The translations under genes were made by a program, and so were the position numbers. A stretch of 64,000 nt of DNA from Robertkochia flava. Lineage in GTDB: Bacteria; Bacteroidota; Bacteroidia; Flavobacteriales; Flavobacteriaceae. Below, piece after piece: positions 9,495-19,395 of the stretch (its first letter is position 1; every line of letters starts with the position of its first letter). The notes beneath the pieces were generated by a model, which saw only the letters and a list, made by a program, of their open reading frames with translations, had not been told where the DNA came from and searched no databases. The stretch is taken from positions 62,001-126,000 of the forward strand of contig NZ_JAINZT010000006.1 in assembly GCF_020166515.1 (NCBI RefSeq). The letters are read 5' to 3'.

Positions 9495-9917
9495 ATGGCA
9501 GACAAAGAAAAGATGCTTGCGCGATGTAACGCGATTACCAAAAACACCCTGATGGAAACCCTGAATATTACCTATACCGATATTGGGGAGGATTATCTGA
9601 CCGCCAGGATGCCGGTGGATGAAAAAGTGCATCAACCCGACGGGGTACTCCACGGTGGGGCTACTGTAGCCCTTGCCGAAAGTGTGGGGAGTGCCGCATC
9701 CCTCATTTTTCTGGATAATGAGAAGGTTTTTATAAGAGGGGTCGAGATCGCTGCCAATCACGTGAGCTCTGTACGATCGGGCTACGTCTATGCCACCGCC
9801 CGGTTTCTGCATAAAGGCCGAACCACCCAACTTTGGGATATTAAGGTAACAGACGGAGATGGAAAACTGGTTTCGTCCTGTAAACTCACTACCATATCTC
9901 TTCCCAAAACCAAATGA
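9495..9917 (+). CDS. menI: Hotdog-fold thioesterase, probable 1,4-dihydroxy-2-naphthoyl-CoA thioesterase
   Basis: The 140 residues form a PaaI-type hotdog thioesterase. QPDGVLHGGATVALAES (about residues 47-63) carries the conserved H53-G-G and the catalytic carboxylate E62, the same arrangement as in E. coli MenI (YdiI). MenI hydrolyses DHNA-CoA to DHNA before prenylation by MenA. The next gene, the isochorismate synthase, overlaps this one by four bases (ATGA), which indicates translational coupling. The men context decides the substrate; by sequence alone another aryl or acyl-CoA would be possible. Confidence 0.85.
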   Translation: MADKEKMLARCNAITKNTLMETLNITYTDIGEDYLTARMPVDEKVHQPDGVLHGGATVALAESVGSAASLIFLDNEKVFIRGVEIAANHVSSVRSGYVYATARFLHKGRTTQLWDIKVTDGDGKLVSSCKLTTISLPKTK

Positions 9918-10966
9918 CAACATTGACCACAGCCAAACTTTTTGATACCCTGACCTCCGTCTGGAAGGAAGACAGACCTTTTGTGGTCTATACTTTTCCG
10001 GGGCAAAATGAGGTTCATGCCTGTGTTCAGCATACCAAAGCGGTGATTCCTTCGGGAAGCCTTGACCGTAAGGGATTTGTTTTTGAACCTTTTCACGAAG
10101 GTCATCCCGGCGTTTTGATCCCCTCTGATGAAGAATATACTGCACTATATGATCCGGAATCTCCTGAATTAAAACCGGTAGCTGTTCTTAAGGAAGATCG
10201 TCCCGAAGGGCATATCAATTTAATCCGAAGGGCTCTTGAAGCTTTAAGAACGGGTGTCCTGGAGAAGGTGGTGCTTTCCAGGCGCATCACCTTACCCGAT
10301 CCAGGGAAGGCTCCCTTTGAAGTTTTTCAAAACTTACTGCAGGGGTACCCCGGGGCTTTTCGTTATCTGTGGCATCATCCCGGGGTGGGGACCTGGCTGG
10401 GTGCTACTCCCGAGACGCTTTTAAGGGTGAGAAACGGGGAGGTGCAAACCATGTCTCTTGCCGGGACACAACCCTACAAGGGAACATTGGAGGTGGAATG
10501 GGGAGCGAAAGAAAAGGAGGAACAGGCCATGGTAACCCGTTCCATTCTTGAAAATATGGCGCCTCATGTTGCCGAAGTGACTGCCGGAAATACCAGTACG
10601 GTTAAGGCGGGGAACCTGCTGCACCTGCTGACTCCGATAAGAGCCACGCTTCGTGCCGGGGAATCTCCCCTGGTAAATATTGTAAAGGTTCTGCATCCAA
10701 CTCCGGCCGTATGCGGTTTACCGCGGGAGACTGCCAAAGCATTTATTCTGGATCACGAAGGGTACGACCGCAAGTATTATACAGGTTACCTGGGTCCGGT
10801 AGATCCCGGATATCGCACTGATCTGTTCGTCAACCTTCGCTGTATGGAGATGAGCGGAATGCAGTATCATCTCTATGTAGGGGGAGGAATTACCCGCGAC
10901 TCCGATCCTCAGGCAGAATGGGAGGAGACCGTGAATAAAAGTGCCACCATGCGTTCGGTGCTTTAG
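9914..10966 (+). CDS. menF: Isochorismate synthase
   Basis: The 350-residue protein has a chorismate-binding fold from about residue 95 on: LEKVVLSR with the general base K118, GATPETLLRV, SLAGTQPYKG, HPTPAVCGLPRE and the C-terminal GGGITRDSDPQAEWEE. It isomerises chorismate to isochorismate, the first committed step of menaquinone synthesis. The short N-terminal part is usual for Bacteroidota. It overlaps menI by 4 bases; menD follows 86 bases after its stop with a promoter of its own. In siderophore clusters the same fold is EntC; nothing here points to siderophores. Confidence 0.92.
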   Translation: MTTLTTAKLFDTLTSVWKEDRPFVVYTFPGQNEVHACVQHTKAVIPSGSLDRKGFVFEPFHEGHPGVLIPSDEEYTALYDPESPELKPVAVLKEDRPEGHINLIRRALEALRTGVLEKVVLSRRITLPDPGKAPFEVFQNLLQGYPGAFRYLWHHPGVGTWLGATPETLLRVRNGEVQTMSLAGTQPYKGTLEVEWGAKEKEEQAMVTRSILENMAPHVAEVTAGNTSTVKAGNLLHLLTPIRATLRAGESPLVNIVKVLHPTPAVCGLPRETAKAFILDHEGYDRKYYTGYLGPVDPGYRTDLFVNLRCMEMSGMQYHLYVGGGITRDSDPQAEWEETVNKSATMRSVL

Positions 10967-10987
10967 CCTTCCCGGGCGAATATTATT

Positions 10988-11020
10988 TTTGGGTTTTGGA
11001 TGACCTAATGAGTACTTTTG
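10988..11020 (+). promoter_or_regulatory. Promoter of menD
   Basis: TTTG (10988-10991), a 21-base spacer, and TACTTTTG (11013-11020) match the Bacteroidota sigma factor consensus. The start of transcription would be near 11025, about 28 bases before the menD ATG. Confidence 0.55.
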
Positions 11021-11052
11021 TGGTAGTAACACCGAACTAGCTTAAGATTTTG

Positions 11053-12837
11053 ATGAAATATCCTGAAATACCATTGGCCCAGACCATCGTGTTCCTGTGC
11101 AAGGCCAAAGGCATCCAAAATATAGTGATCTCTCCCGGGAGCAGAAATGCACCCCTCACCATAGGGTTTACCTCCGATCCGTATTTTAACACCTATAGTA
11201 TCGTCGATGAGCGCAGTGCGGCCTTCTTTGCCATGGGAATGGCGGCACAACAACAGCAACCGGTGGCTGTGGTGTGTACTTCCGGTTCTGCACTTCTCAA
11301 TTACTCTCCCGCCGTCTCTGAAGCTTTTTACAGTGATGTGCCCCTGGTGGTGATCTCTGCCGACAGGCCACCGTACCGAATCGATATCGGGGATGGGCAA
11401 ACCATAAGACAGGACAATATCTTCGAGCGACATATCCTGTATTCGGCCAACCTGAAACAGGACCTGCGGGAGGATGATAATCCGCTGCAGCGTGACCAGG
11501 ACAGTATTCCGCCGCTGATGCAACTTGCTCATAAGGACCTCACGCTTCAAAACGGGGTACAAGCCTATAATGAAGAAGAGATCAACAAGGCCCTGAACAC
11601 GGCCATTGAGAAAATGGGTCCTGTACATCTTAATGCCCCTTTCGAGGAACCCTTGTATAACAGGCTGGAAAGACCTACCGTAGCACCTGATGTAAATGAG
11701 ATTACTCCGGTGACCACTATGGTGACTGACCGGGATATGGAAGAGATGGCAGGCATCTGGAATAAGGCAAAGCGGAAGATCGTAATGGTAGGGGTTTTGA
11801 AACCGGGTTCCCTGGAGCAAAGACTGCTGGAACAACTGGTAAATGATGATTCTGTAGTGCTCCTTACCGAAACCACCTCAAATTTACATACTTCGAGGGC
11901 TTTTCCCTTTATTGACAAATTAATAGCACCCCTGGAAAAGATGGAAGATGCATCCAGGTACTGGGAAGAGTTGCAACCTGAAGTGCTCCTCACCTTTGGG
12001 GGCATGGTGGTCTCCAAAAAGGTAAAGGCTTTCCTAAGGAAGTACCAGCCAAAGCACCACTGGCACGTGGATGTGAAAAAGGCGTTTGACACGTTTTTCT
12101 GCCTGGAAAAACATATTAAACTGGACATTGGAGTCTTTTTGGAGCGTTTTGCAATGGAAATACATCCGGTGGATAGTGCCTATTACCCCTATTGGGATGC
12201 CATAAGAAAAGATCGTTCCCAGCGGCACGAAAACTATTTCAGGGGGCTGTCCTTCAGCGATCTGAAAGCCTATGAAACCGTACTGAAAACCATTCCCACG
12301 CCTTTTAACGTGCACCTGAGCAACAGTTCCACCATACGTTACGCCCAGTTGTTTACCCTGGACCCGGAGCTTCAAATATTTTGTAACCGGGGTACCAGTG
12401 GGATAGACGGGAGTACCAGTACGGCGGTGGGCGCGGCCTTTAAGAATGAAGTACCCACCCTTCTGATCACCGGGGATCTTTCCTTTTTCTACGACAGCAA
12501 CGGACTCTGGAACAATTACCTGAAAAATGATTTCAGGATCATCCTTATCAATAATGCAGGGGGAGGGATATTTCGCATTCTTCCCGGAGACAAACAGGAT
12601 CCGGATTTTGAAACCTACTTTGAAACCACCCATAACCTGCACGCAGAGGGTATCTGTGACACTTTCGGGCTGGAATACCACAGGGCAATGAGTGATGAGG
12701 AACTGAAGGCCCAACTAACCACTTTTTATAAGGAAGGAGACCGACCAAAATTACTCGAAGTGTTTACTCCAAGGACACTCAACGATAAAGTGCTTCAGGA
12801 ATACTTCAGGTATCTTTCCCAAACGGAGCCGTCCTAA
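11053..12837 (+). CDS. menD: 2-succinyl-5-enolpyruvyl-6-hydroxy-3-cyclohexene-1-carboxylate synthase
   Basis: This 594-residue thiamine-diphosphate enzyme joins isochorismate and 2-oxoglutarate, giving SEPHCHC. ISPGSRNAPLTIGF near the N-terminus is the MenD signature, the E of DERSAAFFAMG activates the cofactor, and ITGDLSFFYDSNGLW ... ILINNAGGGIFRIL forms the ThDP/Mg2+ site. The frame also offers a TTG one codon upstream (11050); I chose the ATG at 11053. A bidirectional terminator follows. The partner MenH (SHCHC synthase) is not visible anywhere in the window. Confidence 0.95.
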   Translation: MKYPEIPLAQTIVFLCKAKGIQNIVISPGSRNAPLTIGFTSDPYFNTYSIVDERSAAFFAMGMAAQQQQPVAVVCTSGSALLNYSPAVSEAFYSDVPLVVISADRPPYRIDIGDGQTIRQDNIFERHILYSANLKQDLREDDNPLQRDQDSIPPLMQLAHKDLTLQNGVQAYNEEEINKALNTAIEKMGPVHLNAPFEEPLYNRLERPTVAPDVNEITPVTTMVTDRDMEEMAGIWNKAKRKIVMVGVLKPGSLEQRLLEQLVNDDSVVLLTETTSNLHTSRAFPFIDKLIAPLEKMEDASRYWEELQPEVLLTFGGMVVSKKVKAFLRKYQPKHHWHVDVKKAFDTFFCLEKHIKLDIGVFLERFAMEIHPVDSAYYPYWDAIRKDRSQRHENYFRGLSFSDLKAYETVLKTIPTPFNVHLSNSSTIRYAQLFTLDPELQIFCNRGTSGIDGSTSTAVGAAFKNEVPTLLITGDLSFFYDSNGLWNNYLKNDFRIILINNAGGGIFRILPGDKQDPDFETYFETTHNLHAEGICDTFGLEYHRAMSDEELKAQLTTFYKEGDRPKLLEVFTPRTLNDKVLQEYFRYLSQTEPS

Positions 12838-12871
12838 AAATTCACCGGGCAGAAAGTAGCCTGAAAGAAAT

Positions 12872-12908
12872 AAAAAAAGATCGCCTGTTTTAAGGGCGAT
12901 CTTTTTTT
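12872..12908. terminator. Bidirectional terminator between menD and the tricorn-like gene
   Basis: The stem GATCGCC / GGGCGATC is flanked by AAAAAAA on the left and TTTTTTT on the right, so it can end both convergent transcripts. The loop is TGTTTTAA. Confidence 0.85.
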
Positions 12909-12913
12909 CAGGG

Positions 12914-15900
12914 TTAATTGTTTCTGAAGGATTTATCCGGGAATGCCGGAACTTCCGGTACTTCCCTCGGATCTTCGCTTATCTTTTTTAAGAGGAGGTC
13001 TATGGCCGCCTGCAGCTGGGCGTCTTCTCCCTTAAAGGTGGCATGGGGCATATTGACGACTTCAATATCAGGCACAAATCCGTGTCCTTCGATCAGCCAT
13101 TCTCCCTCTTCGCCATAGACTCCATTCATCGGGGCCCGGGCGATCCCGTTATCGGATAGCCTGTTCACCGAACTCAGCCAGATCTCACCACCCCAGGTTC
13201 TGGTCCCGATACTGGTTCCCAGTCCGAGCCGTTTGAATCCTTCGGCAAAGGCTTCCCCGTCTGAGGCGGTGAGTTCATCCACCAGGATCACTATATGGCC
13301 CCGGAAGGCATATTGCATATTCCAGTAGGGTTTTCCGGAACGGGATTTCCAGTACATCCATGCCTTGCGCAACAGCTTTTCAAGGATGAAGCTTTCAATA
13401 TTCCCTCCGCGGTTATGACGCACATCTATAATGAGTCCCGGACGGTTAAAAACAGGGTAAAATTCGCGGTACCATTGATGGAGGTCATTCGGTCCCATCG
13501 CTCTCAGGTGCACATATCCCACCTGTTCATCGGTCGTTGCCTCCACGATCTTCCTGCGTGAATATTCCCAATCGCGGTATTTGAGGTCCATATCATTGCC
13601 TATGGGTGTCAGGATCTTATTCACCTCTCCTTTTGCGGTTTTAAAGGTGATCCTTGTTTGTTTCCCGCCCTGGTTACGCAACAGGGCACCGATATGGGTA
13701 ACACTTAGCACAGGGGTGCCGTTAATAGCGGTAATGATATCGCCCTCCTCAATTTGGAGATAGGGATCGTCCAGGGGAGACCTCTCATCCGGATAATCCG
13801 GGTCGGCCTGGTAGATGTGTTCGATCCTGTATCCGCCTGAGGCATCATCTCTTTTAAATCGAGCACCCAGGCTGGCTACATCGATGTCATTTTTATCTTC
13901 GCGGGTATCTCCTCCGCGAACACTGGTATGGAGCGCCGCAAGCTCTCCTACATAACGCCCAATCAGATCCGACAGTTCTTCCCGGGTGGTGATCCTGTCT
14001 AATAGCGGATAGTACCGGTCGTACATCGCTTTCCAGTTTACCCCATGCATTCCGGGATCGTAGAAATAGTCGCGCTCCATACGCCAGGCGTCGTTAAAGA
14101 TCTGTTTCCAGTCTTCCCTAGGAGAAACCGGAAATTTCCATCCGGAAAGGTCTATACCTTTTTCTTCAAGATCTAGAGCCTTGCCGTGAGAAGCCGGAAT
14201 GGCATAGAAATTCTGTTTTTTCTGTACGATGATCTTCTTACCATTGCCGCTTAGTTCAAAGCGATTAATATCGTCCATAACTGTTTGCATCTCTGTCTTT
14301 TCATCAGAGATCTTTACCGAAACCAGGTGGGTTTTCGCATCCACACCCGTTTCTGCAGTCGTAAAGAACAGGGTGTTATCGTTAACCCTTAGGTTGCGGT
14401 AATTTCCCGGTTTTACAGGAATCTCAGTAAGTCGCTCCCTGATGCCTTCCAGGTCTATGGTGACGGTTACAGCGGAGGCTTCGGTTTCTTTTTTGGATGG
14501 TTTTCCCTTTTTATCATCCTCGGCAGGCGGTACTTCCTGTGTAAAAAGCTCATCCTTTGGCCTGAAAGGCGACCGGGTGCCGGCCTGTAAGGGGATGAGG
14601 TAGAGTTTTTCGGCAGCGTCAAAATAAGGTTCCGGCTGACGGGGCCCCCAGGGAGCTCCTACCAGGCTCTGGAAATTACGGTCGGAGATAAGGTAGAGGA
14701 ATTTACCATCGGGGCTCCACTGCGGACTGAAGGAATTGGCCCTGTCGGTGGTCACAGCCGTGGTAGTGCCCTTATCCAGGTTATAGAGCATGATCTGAAG
14801 CATGGTGTTCTCTGCACTTTGTACAAAGCTGATCCATCTGGAATCCGGAGACCAGGAGTAATCGCCAATGCCTTCGTTATTGGTGGAGATCACCTTTACT
14901 TTTCCGGTGTTAACGTCCAGCAGGTTCATATTGTTTTCCAGGTCATGGAAAGCGATGTATTTCCCGTCAGGCGAATTCACGCCACCAAAGCGAAGTACGC
15001 TACCGTTGGCTGAAACCTGTTTTTTGTCTTTTATCCCCTGGGGATCTATTCTGACAAATTCAAATTCGCCACTTTCATCAGAGAGGGCATATACCGACTT
15101 CCCGTTGGCTGAGAAAAATGCGTCCCTGTAACGTACACCTTCTTTAGGAGCGAAATTGACAAACCTTCCCGTCTTTACCGGGGCTACGAACAATCGTCCG
15201 CGGGCCGTAAGCACTATATGTTCACCTTCCGGATCGGTGTTTACCGAAGTAAGGTAGTCGGTAGGGTTGGTAACCCATTTTTCCCTGAGTTGATCCAGGT
15301 CGGAGGGTAACCATATATCCAGTTTTTTCGAATTCCCCGTGTTGAGGTCCAGTATCCGGATATCGGCCCCATGATGGTACACGATCCTGTTATCATAAAG
15401 GTCTGCTGTACGAATATCGTAGGTTTTGTGTTGGGTGTGCTGTATCATATCGCCACCCTCCGTATTCATAGACCAGATGTTCATGATGCCATCTCTGTCG
15501 GTAATAAAGTATACCCTTCCGTTGTGATACATGGGATTGAAACTTTCTCCGGGATGGTCGTTGGTGAGCTTAACGGCCTCTTCTGCTCCTTCTGTGAATT
15601 TCCATATCTGCCTTGCAGTACCGCCTTTATATCGTTTGGTCACATTTCTGTGGTCTCTCGGACTCACGAAATATACCGTATTGGTTTGTGTGTCGATATC
15701 GGCTTCACTGGCCTGAGCTAGTGGGATAAGACTTTCTGTATGGGTTTTGGTGTTGTGTTTTACTACCTGCAGATCCGGAAGGGTGGCATATGCCGTGGTA
15801 TGATAAAGTACCTCCTCGTTATTGATCCAGGAGGTTGGGACCGCTCCTTCATTTTCGTAGGTAAGCCGTACAGGCACTCCCCCGGACAGGGGCATCATGT

Positions 15901-16228
15901 ACAGTTCCTCCGGCCCTTCATAACTGGCGGTGAAAACCAGTTGGGTTCCATCGGGTGAGATCACGGGGTAGGCCTCAGATTCGTGATGGGTGGTAAGCCG
16001 AATGGCTTGTCCGCCCTGGTCGGAAACCTTCCACAGGTCGCCTTCTGCACTGAAAATAATGGTGTTTTCATGCAGGGTCGGAAAACGGTAATACCCCTGG
16101 AATCCCTGGCTGTATGCAGTTTTCCCTAAGCAAAGTAACAAGGCGAACAGGGTGAGGCGAAACAGGGCCTTTTGATGAACGGGAACAGGAGAATGTACTG
16201 TTCCCGGGTGGTTTTTTATGTGTTTCAT
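12914..16228 (-). CDS. Secreted tricorn-like S41 peptidase with N-terminal beta-propellers
   Basis: The 1104 residues begin with a signal peptide (hydrophobic core about residues 22-40, cleavage near AYSQ). Then come two WD40/PD40-type beta-propellers (about 45-330 and 345-560; many SPDGxxIxF blades), a C1 helical region with ELAALHTS, a PDZ domain (about 800-870) and an S41 catalytic domain. LTASDGEAF carries the Ser nucleophile (S989) and LIEGHG the Glu (E1047). Their spacing of 58 equals that of S965 and E1023 in the Thermoplasma tricorn protease; the His in LHTS matches H746. It should degrade peptides in the periplasm. A KKGKPSKKETEA linker interrupts the middle. The next upstream gene is 598 bases away. 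Confidence 0.9.
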   Translation of the reverse strand: MKHIKNHPGTVHSPVPVHQKALFRLTLFALLLCLGKTAYSQGFQGYYRFPTLHENTIIFSAEGDLWKVSDQGGQAIRLTTHHESEAYPVISPDGTQLVFTASYEGPEELYMMPLSGGVPVRLTYENEGAVPTSWINNEEVLYHTTAYATLPDLQVVKHNTKTHTESLIPLAQASEADIDTQTNTVYFVSPRDHRNVTKRYKGGTARQIWKFTEGAEEAVKLTNDHPGESFNPMYHNGRVYFITDRDGIMNIWSMNTEGGDMIQHTQHKTYDIRTADLYDNRIVYHHGADIRILDLNTGNSKKLDIWLPSDLDQLREKWVTNPTDYLTSVNTDPEGEHIVLTARGRLFVAPVKTGRFVNFAPKEGVRYRDAFFSANGKSVYALSDESGEFEFVRIDPQGIKDKKQVSANGSVLRFGGVNSPDGKYIAFHDLENNMNLLDVNTGKVKVISTNNEGIGDYSWSPDSRWISFVQSAENTMLQIMLYNLDKGTTTAVTTDRANSFSPQWSPDGKFLYLISDRNFQSLVGAPWGPRQPEPYFDAAEKLYLIPLQAGTRSPFRPKDELFTQEVPPAEDDKKGKPSKKETEASAVTVTIDLEGIRERLTEIPVKPGNYRNLRVNDNTLFFTTAETGVDAKTHLVSVKISDEKTEMQTVMDDINRFELSGNGKKIIVQKKQNFYAIPASHGKALDLEEKGIDLSGWKFPVSPREDWKQIFNDAWRMERDYFYDPGMHGVNWKAMYDRYYPLLDRITTREELSDLIGRYVGELAALHTSVRGGDTREDKNDIDVASLGARFKRDDASGGYRIEHIYQADPDYPDERSPLDDPYLQIEEGDIITAINGTPVLSVTHIGALLRNQGGKQTRITFKTAKGEVNKILTPIGNDMDLKYRDWEYSRRKIVEATTDEQVGYVHLRAMGPNDLHQWYREFYPVFNRPGLIIDVRHNRGGNIESFILEKLLRKAWMYWKSRSGKPYWNMQYAFRGHIVILVDELTASDGEAFAEGFKRLGLGTSIGTRTWGGEIWLSSVNRLSDNGIARAPMNGVYGEEGEWLIEGHGFVPDIEVVNMPHATFKGEDAQLQAAIDLLLKKISEDPREVPEVPAFPDKSFRNN

Positions 16229-16826
16229 GAAAAATGTTATTACAGGATTTTAGTATAAAACTATGAATATGTTTTATACGCAGGAAGCCAATCCGGGAGG
16301 ACTTATTAACGAGTTATTCAAGGGTGTAGGAGGTACGGGGGTAAGGGGGTACGGACCTGCCTGCGGCAGGCAGGGGTACGGAGGTAAGGGGGGTAAGCGG
16401 GCACAGGGGTACGGGGGTAAGGGGGTACGGAAATTAAGATGATTGATTATAGATTATGAATTAGAGATGAGGGAGTTTCGGCAAAGAAGGAATTATTAAA
16501 TTCCCTATTCTTTAGCGACCCTGGTTTAACGGAACGCAGGACTGCGCCCTCGCCTCCTTTACTCCTTTAGAGCTCCGATGTTACCAGGCACGGAAGATTA
16601 AATTATCAAATTGATACAAGCATACCGGGCACATTTCATGAACCTTTTTAATTCTTTCTAATATGATTTATCAAGGAAAGACATCGCCATCCCCTTCAGG
16701 GGAGGTGCCCGAAGGGCGGAGGGGTTGGCCCGACGATTATCTTATTGATTTTTTACTGTTGGAATGGAAGGAGTGATCGGCTTATCAACCAGCACATTAA
16801 TTTAAAAAGCTGCCGCCCTACCTTTT
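16229..16826. repeat. Repeat-bearing intergenic region
   Basis: No gene is seen. From 16320 to 16435 purine-rich units (GGTACGGG, GGGGTAAG) alternate around a CCTGCCTGCGGCAGGCAGG palindrome (16357-16375). AT-rich GATTATAGATTATGAATTAGAG units follow. At about 16688-16730 there is a CCCCTTCAGGGG...CCGAAGGGCGGAGGGG element of a kind widespread in Bacteroidota intergenic DNA. The remaining bases show nothing that I can name. Confidence 0.7.
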
Positions 16827-19244
16827 TTACAGTTTCTCATGAACAATAGTAATAACCGTAGCATTGACTTTTATGCGATTCTCTGAGGTTTTCAGGATCC
16901 AGTGATCGCTATCTTCTGTAATTTCAAAGGAACCTTCCTCCAGGGAGGGTTTTTCGAAGCGCGACTTCGGCAGGATCACCTCCGTTTTCCAATTGTTCAG
17001 GGAATGTGATATCGTATAGGACAGCTCACTATCTTCTATGGCATAGTCGAGGTTTACCTCCCCGTTTCCAACCGCAACGTTGGTGAGGCCGGCTTGCTTC
17101 CATTCGGAAGGCATTTGCGGGCGGATGATGAGTGTTTCCAAAGCGGCCCTGGGCTGCACGCCGAAGAACTGTCCGATTATGGGTACAGCGAAACTGTAGA
17201 TGTTCCAGGCCTGGGTCATCATCCCGTAATCGGGAGATACTTCGTATATACTCCCCGGAAGGGCATACCCAAAGGTTCGTGTCATGCGTTTAAGGTAGTC
17301 CAGAGCTGCATCGGGCCTGCCGTAATTATTTTCTGCGATGGCCTGAACTCCGGTGGGCAGGGTCATTACCGCCCCTGTATAGGAAAAGACCTTGCTGCCT
17401 TTAAAGGAGGCTGAATCTGAACCTGCAGTTTCATCCCGGTCAATACCGGTCACGAAAACGCCAAAGGGATTCACGAAGTTTTCGGCGGTTTTAAGGGCTT
17501 TCAGCGCCTTTTCTTTGGGGGCTATCCCGGTTTCCATGGGGGTATTTACCACCCAGTTATGGTGTACCACAAAAGGACGGGGCATGGAGGAAGGATTATC
17601 CAGGATCTGCTGTTTTGTGTTCTCCAATTCTTCCACGGCCCAGGGTTTATTCAGGGTGTCGGCGCGGATGATGGCATCCTCGATAAGTTTCAGGGCCTGG
17701 GCGTCGGTCCCTATGAAATCGGCATAGGAGTTGAAGGGCTCCGACCAGAACCTTCGGTTGATCGCTTCCTTGAGCTTCCCGGCTTTATCAGCATAGGCTT
17801 TGGAAAGGCTGTCCTGTTCCAGGGCAGCGGCAAGGTAGGAGGCATCATCATACCCTTTCTGGGTGTATACGGCCACATCGATCATTTCGCTGTCCAGTCC
17901 GTGAATCTCCATCATTCCGAATCCGTCCGGAAATCCGTTTCCATCTTTATCCTTTTCATTTTCCAGCCATTGCAGCCCTTTTTTTACAGTGGGGAAATAC
18001 CGTGCTGCAAAGTCGCGATCTCCGCTCCAGTCGTAAATGGTTCGGATGAGGCTGGCAAACTGGGGGGTTTCGTTAATATTTCCCCGGTTAAAGACCGCTC
18101 CGTTGGTGGAAACTTCATGCACGATACGGCCGTTTCCGTTGGTGGCCATGGAAATGCTGTCAAGCAGGCGTATGGTGTTATACACCACATCGCGTTGCCC
18201 TGTCATCATATACCCCTGGAGGGCATATTCACTGTCTACCCCGAACCACCAGGGGTAATCTGGGATACCTGCACCGATACCGGTACCAATACCCGGTACC
18301 TTGCGCACCAGCCAGTCGCAATTGTATTTCAGCCACCGGAATGCCTCTTCCAGGTCTTTGTCTGGAATGGTTAATGCAGATCGGTTGGCGATCTGATCGT
18401 ATCTTGCTGCCTTCTGATTAAGGAACTGAGGCCAGTTGTCTTTTAAGGAATTCAGGGTGTTCATGGCCCGGGTTTCCGATTGGATGCTCCCGGTGATATA
18501 GAATCTCAATGGAATTTGCTCTCCGGGTTCCAGGGCCAAAGTGAACAGGTAGCTTGCAGCTGTTCCACTGCCTTTATAAGGTGTTTCCGAAGAGACCATC
18601 TCATCGGCAGGCAGGGAAGACCGGACAAGGGCATACCAGGAGTTATTCTTATCACTGAAGATGCAAAGCGCCTTATCTTTTTGTATCGTTACCGTATCCC
18701 GGGCATCCTGCATGCCTGTTTGTTCTCCCAGCCAGGTGGGTCTCAGGTCACTGTATACCGTGAATTCGGCCTGCAGGGATTGGGGTGTATCTGAGGTATT
18801 GGTCAGGATGTATTCCACCACAATACCTTCCATATCATCGGGAATAAACTGCGATCGGCTAACATTAAGCTGCTGGGCTTCCAGTTGAAATTCATGCCTG
18901 TTGGCATAAGGAAGGTTCAGGAACATCTGCGCATCGTCGAGCCTGGTATTTTGATTGTCAGCACTGATCCGGAGGTCAAATCCGTCGAGAAGTTTTATCG
19001 GGTGATCCCATACCCCGCCCATTTCTCCGGGCAGATGCCATCCCAATTCGGGAAAATCCCCATTTTGATGGCCAACCATATAAAGGCGGTTTCCCGCAGT
19101 GACAAAGGGAGAATTCAGGTAGTCTTTCTTGCCGGGAATACTTTCAGCATTAGACATCATCGTGGCCATTGTCGGGGTATACTTTTCGGTATTACAGCTA
19201 AGACAAAGCCAGCAAAGGGTGAGTGCAGTAATCAGGTTTTTCAT
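16827..19244 (-). CDS. Lipoprotein six-hairpin glycosidase (glycogen-debranching-like)
   Basis: This 805-residue lipoprotein (lipid-acceptor Cys about residue 17 in LCLSCNTEK) has a beta-sandwich N-terminal half and an (alpha/alpha)6 barrel from about residue 290. The barrel shows FRWLKYNCDWLVRKVPGIG, PDYPWWFGVDSEYALQGYMMTG, WLENEKDKDGNGFPDG and EIHGLDSEMIDVAVY. These fit amylo-alpha-1,6-glucosidase / GH-type six-hairpin glycosidases; the D and E residues in the last two motifs are good acid/base candidates. It probably cleaves an alpha-linked glucan at the cell envelope. Substrate and GH family cannot be fixed by eye. No SusC/SusD pair is nearby, so it is not in a typical polysaccharide locus. 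Confidence 0.65.
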   Translation of the reverse strand: MKNLITALTLCWLCLSCNTEKYTPTMATMMSNAESIPGKKDYLNSPFVTAGNRLYMVGHQNGDFPELGWHLPGEMGGVWDHPIKLLDGFDLRISADNQNTRLDDAQMFLNLPYANRHEFQLEAQQLNVSRSQFIPDDMEGIVVEYILTNTSDTPQSLQAEFTVYSDLRPTWLGEQTGMQDARDTVTIQKDKALCIFSDKNNSWYALVRSSLPADEMVSSETPYKGSGTAASYLFTLALEPGEQIPLRFYITGSIQSETRAMNTLNSLKDNWPQFLNQKAARYDQIANRSALTIPDKDLEEAFRWLKYNCDWLVRKVPGIGTGIGAGIPDYPWWFGVDSEYALQGYMMTGQRDVVYNTIRLLDSISMATNGNGRIVHEVSTNGAVFNRGNINETPQFASLIRTIYDWSGDRDFAARYFPTVKKGLQWLENEKDKDGNGFPDGFGMMEIHGLDSEMIDVAVYTQKGYDDASYLAAALEQDSLSKAYADKAGKLKEAINRRFWSEPFNSYADFIGTDAQALKLIEDAIIRADTLNKPWAVEELENTKQQILDNPSSMPRPFVVHHNWVVNTPMETGIAPKEKALKALKTAENFVNPFGVFVTGIDRDETAGSDSASFKGSKVFSYTGAVMTLPTGVQAIAENNYGRPDAALDYLKRMTRTFGYALPGSIYEVSPDYGMMTQAWNIYSFAVPIIGQFFGVQPRAALETLIIRPQMPSEWKQAGLTNVAVGNGEVNLDYAIEDSELSYTISHSLNNWKTEVILPKSRFEKPSLEEGSFEITEDSDHWILKTSENRIKVNATVITIVHEKL

Positions 19245-19383
19245 AATGGAAGGTTGTAAGGTTAAAGTTAAGGATTAAGTTGGAAATGGAAGTAACCGGG
19301 CTATGGGAACACCATGGAAAGCAGAATTGCTGCCGGCCTGTTTTTATTCGGTGACTTCTTCTGAATATGGAAGGGTTTTTATT

Positions 19384-19391
19384 TATTTTTG
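19384..19391 (+). promoter_or_regulatory. Possible -7 box directly before the S1 protein gene
   Basis: TATTTTTG fits TAnnTTTG and ends 4 bases before the chosen ATG, which would give an almost leaderless transcript. No clear -33 TTTG is seen. Confidence 0.3.
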
Positions 19392-19395
19392 CTGT

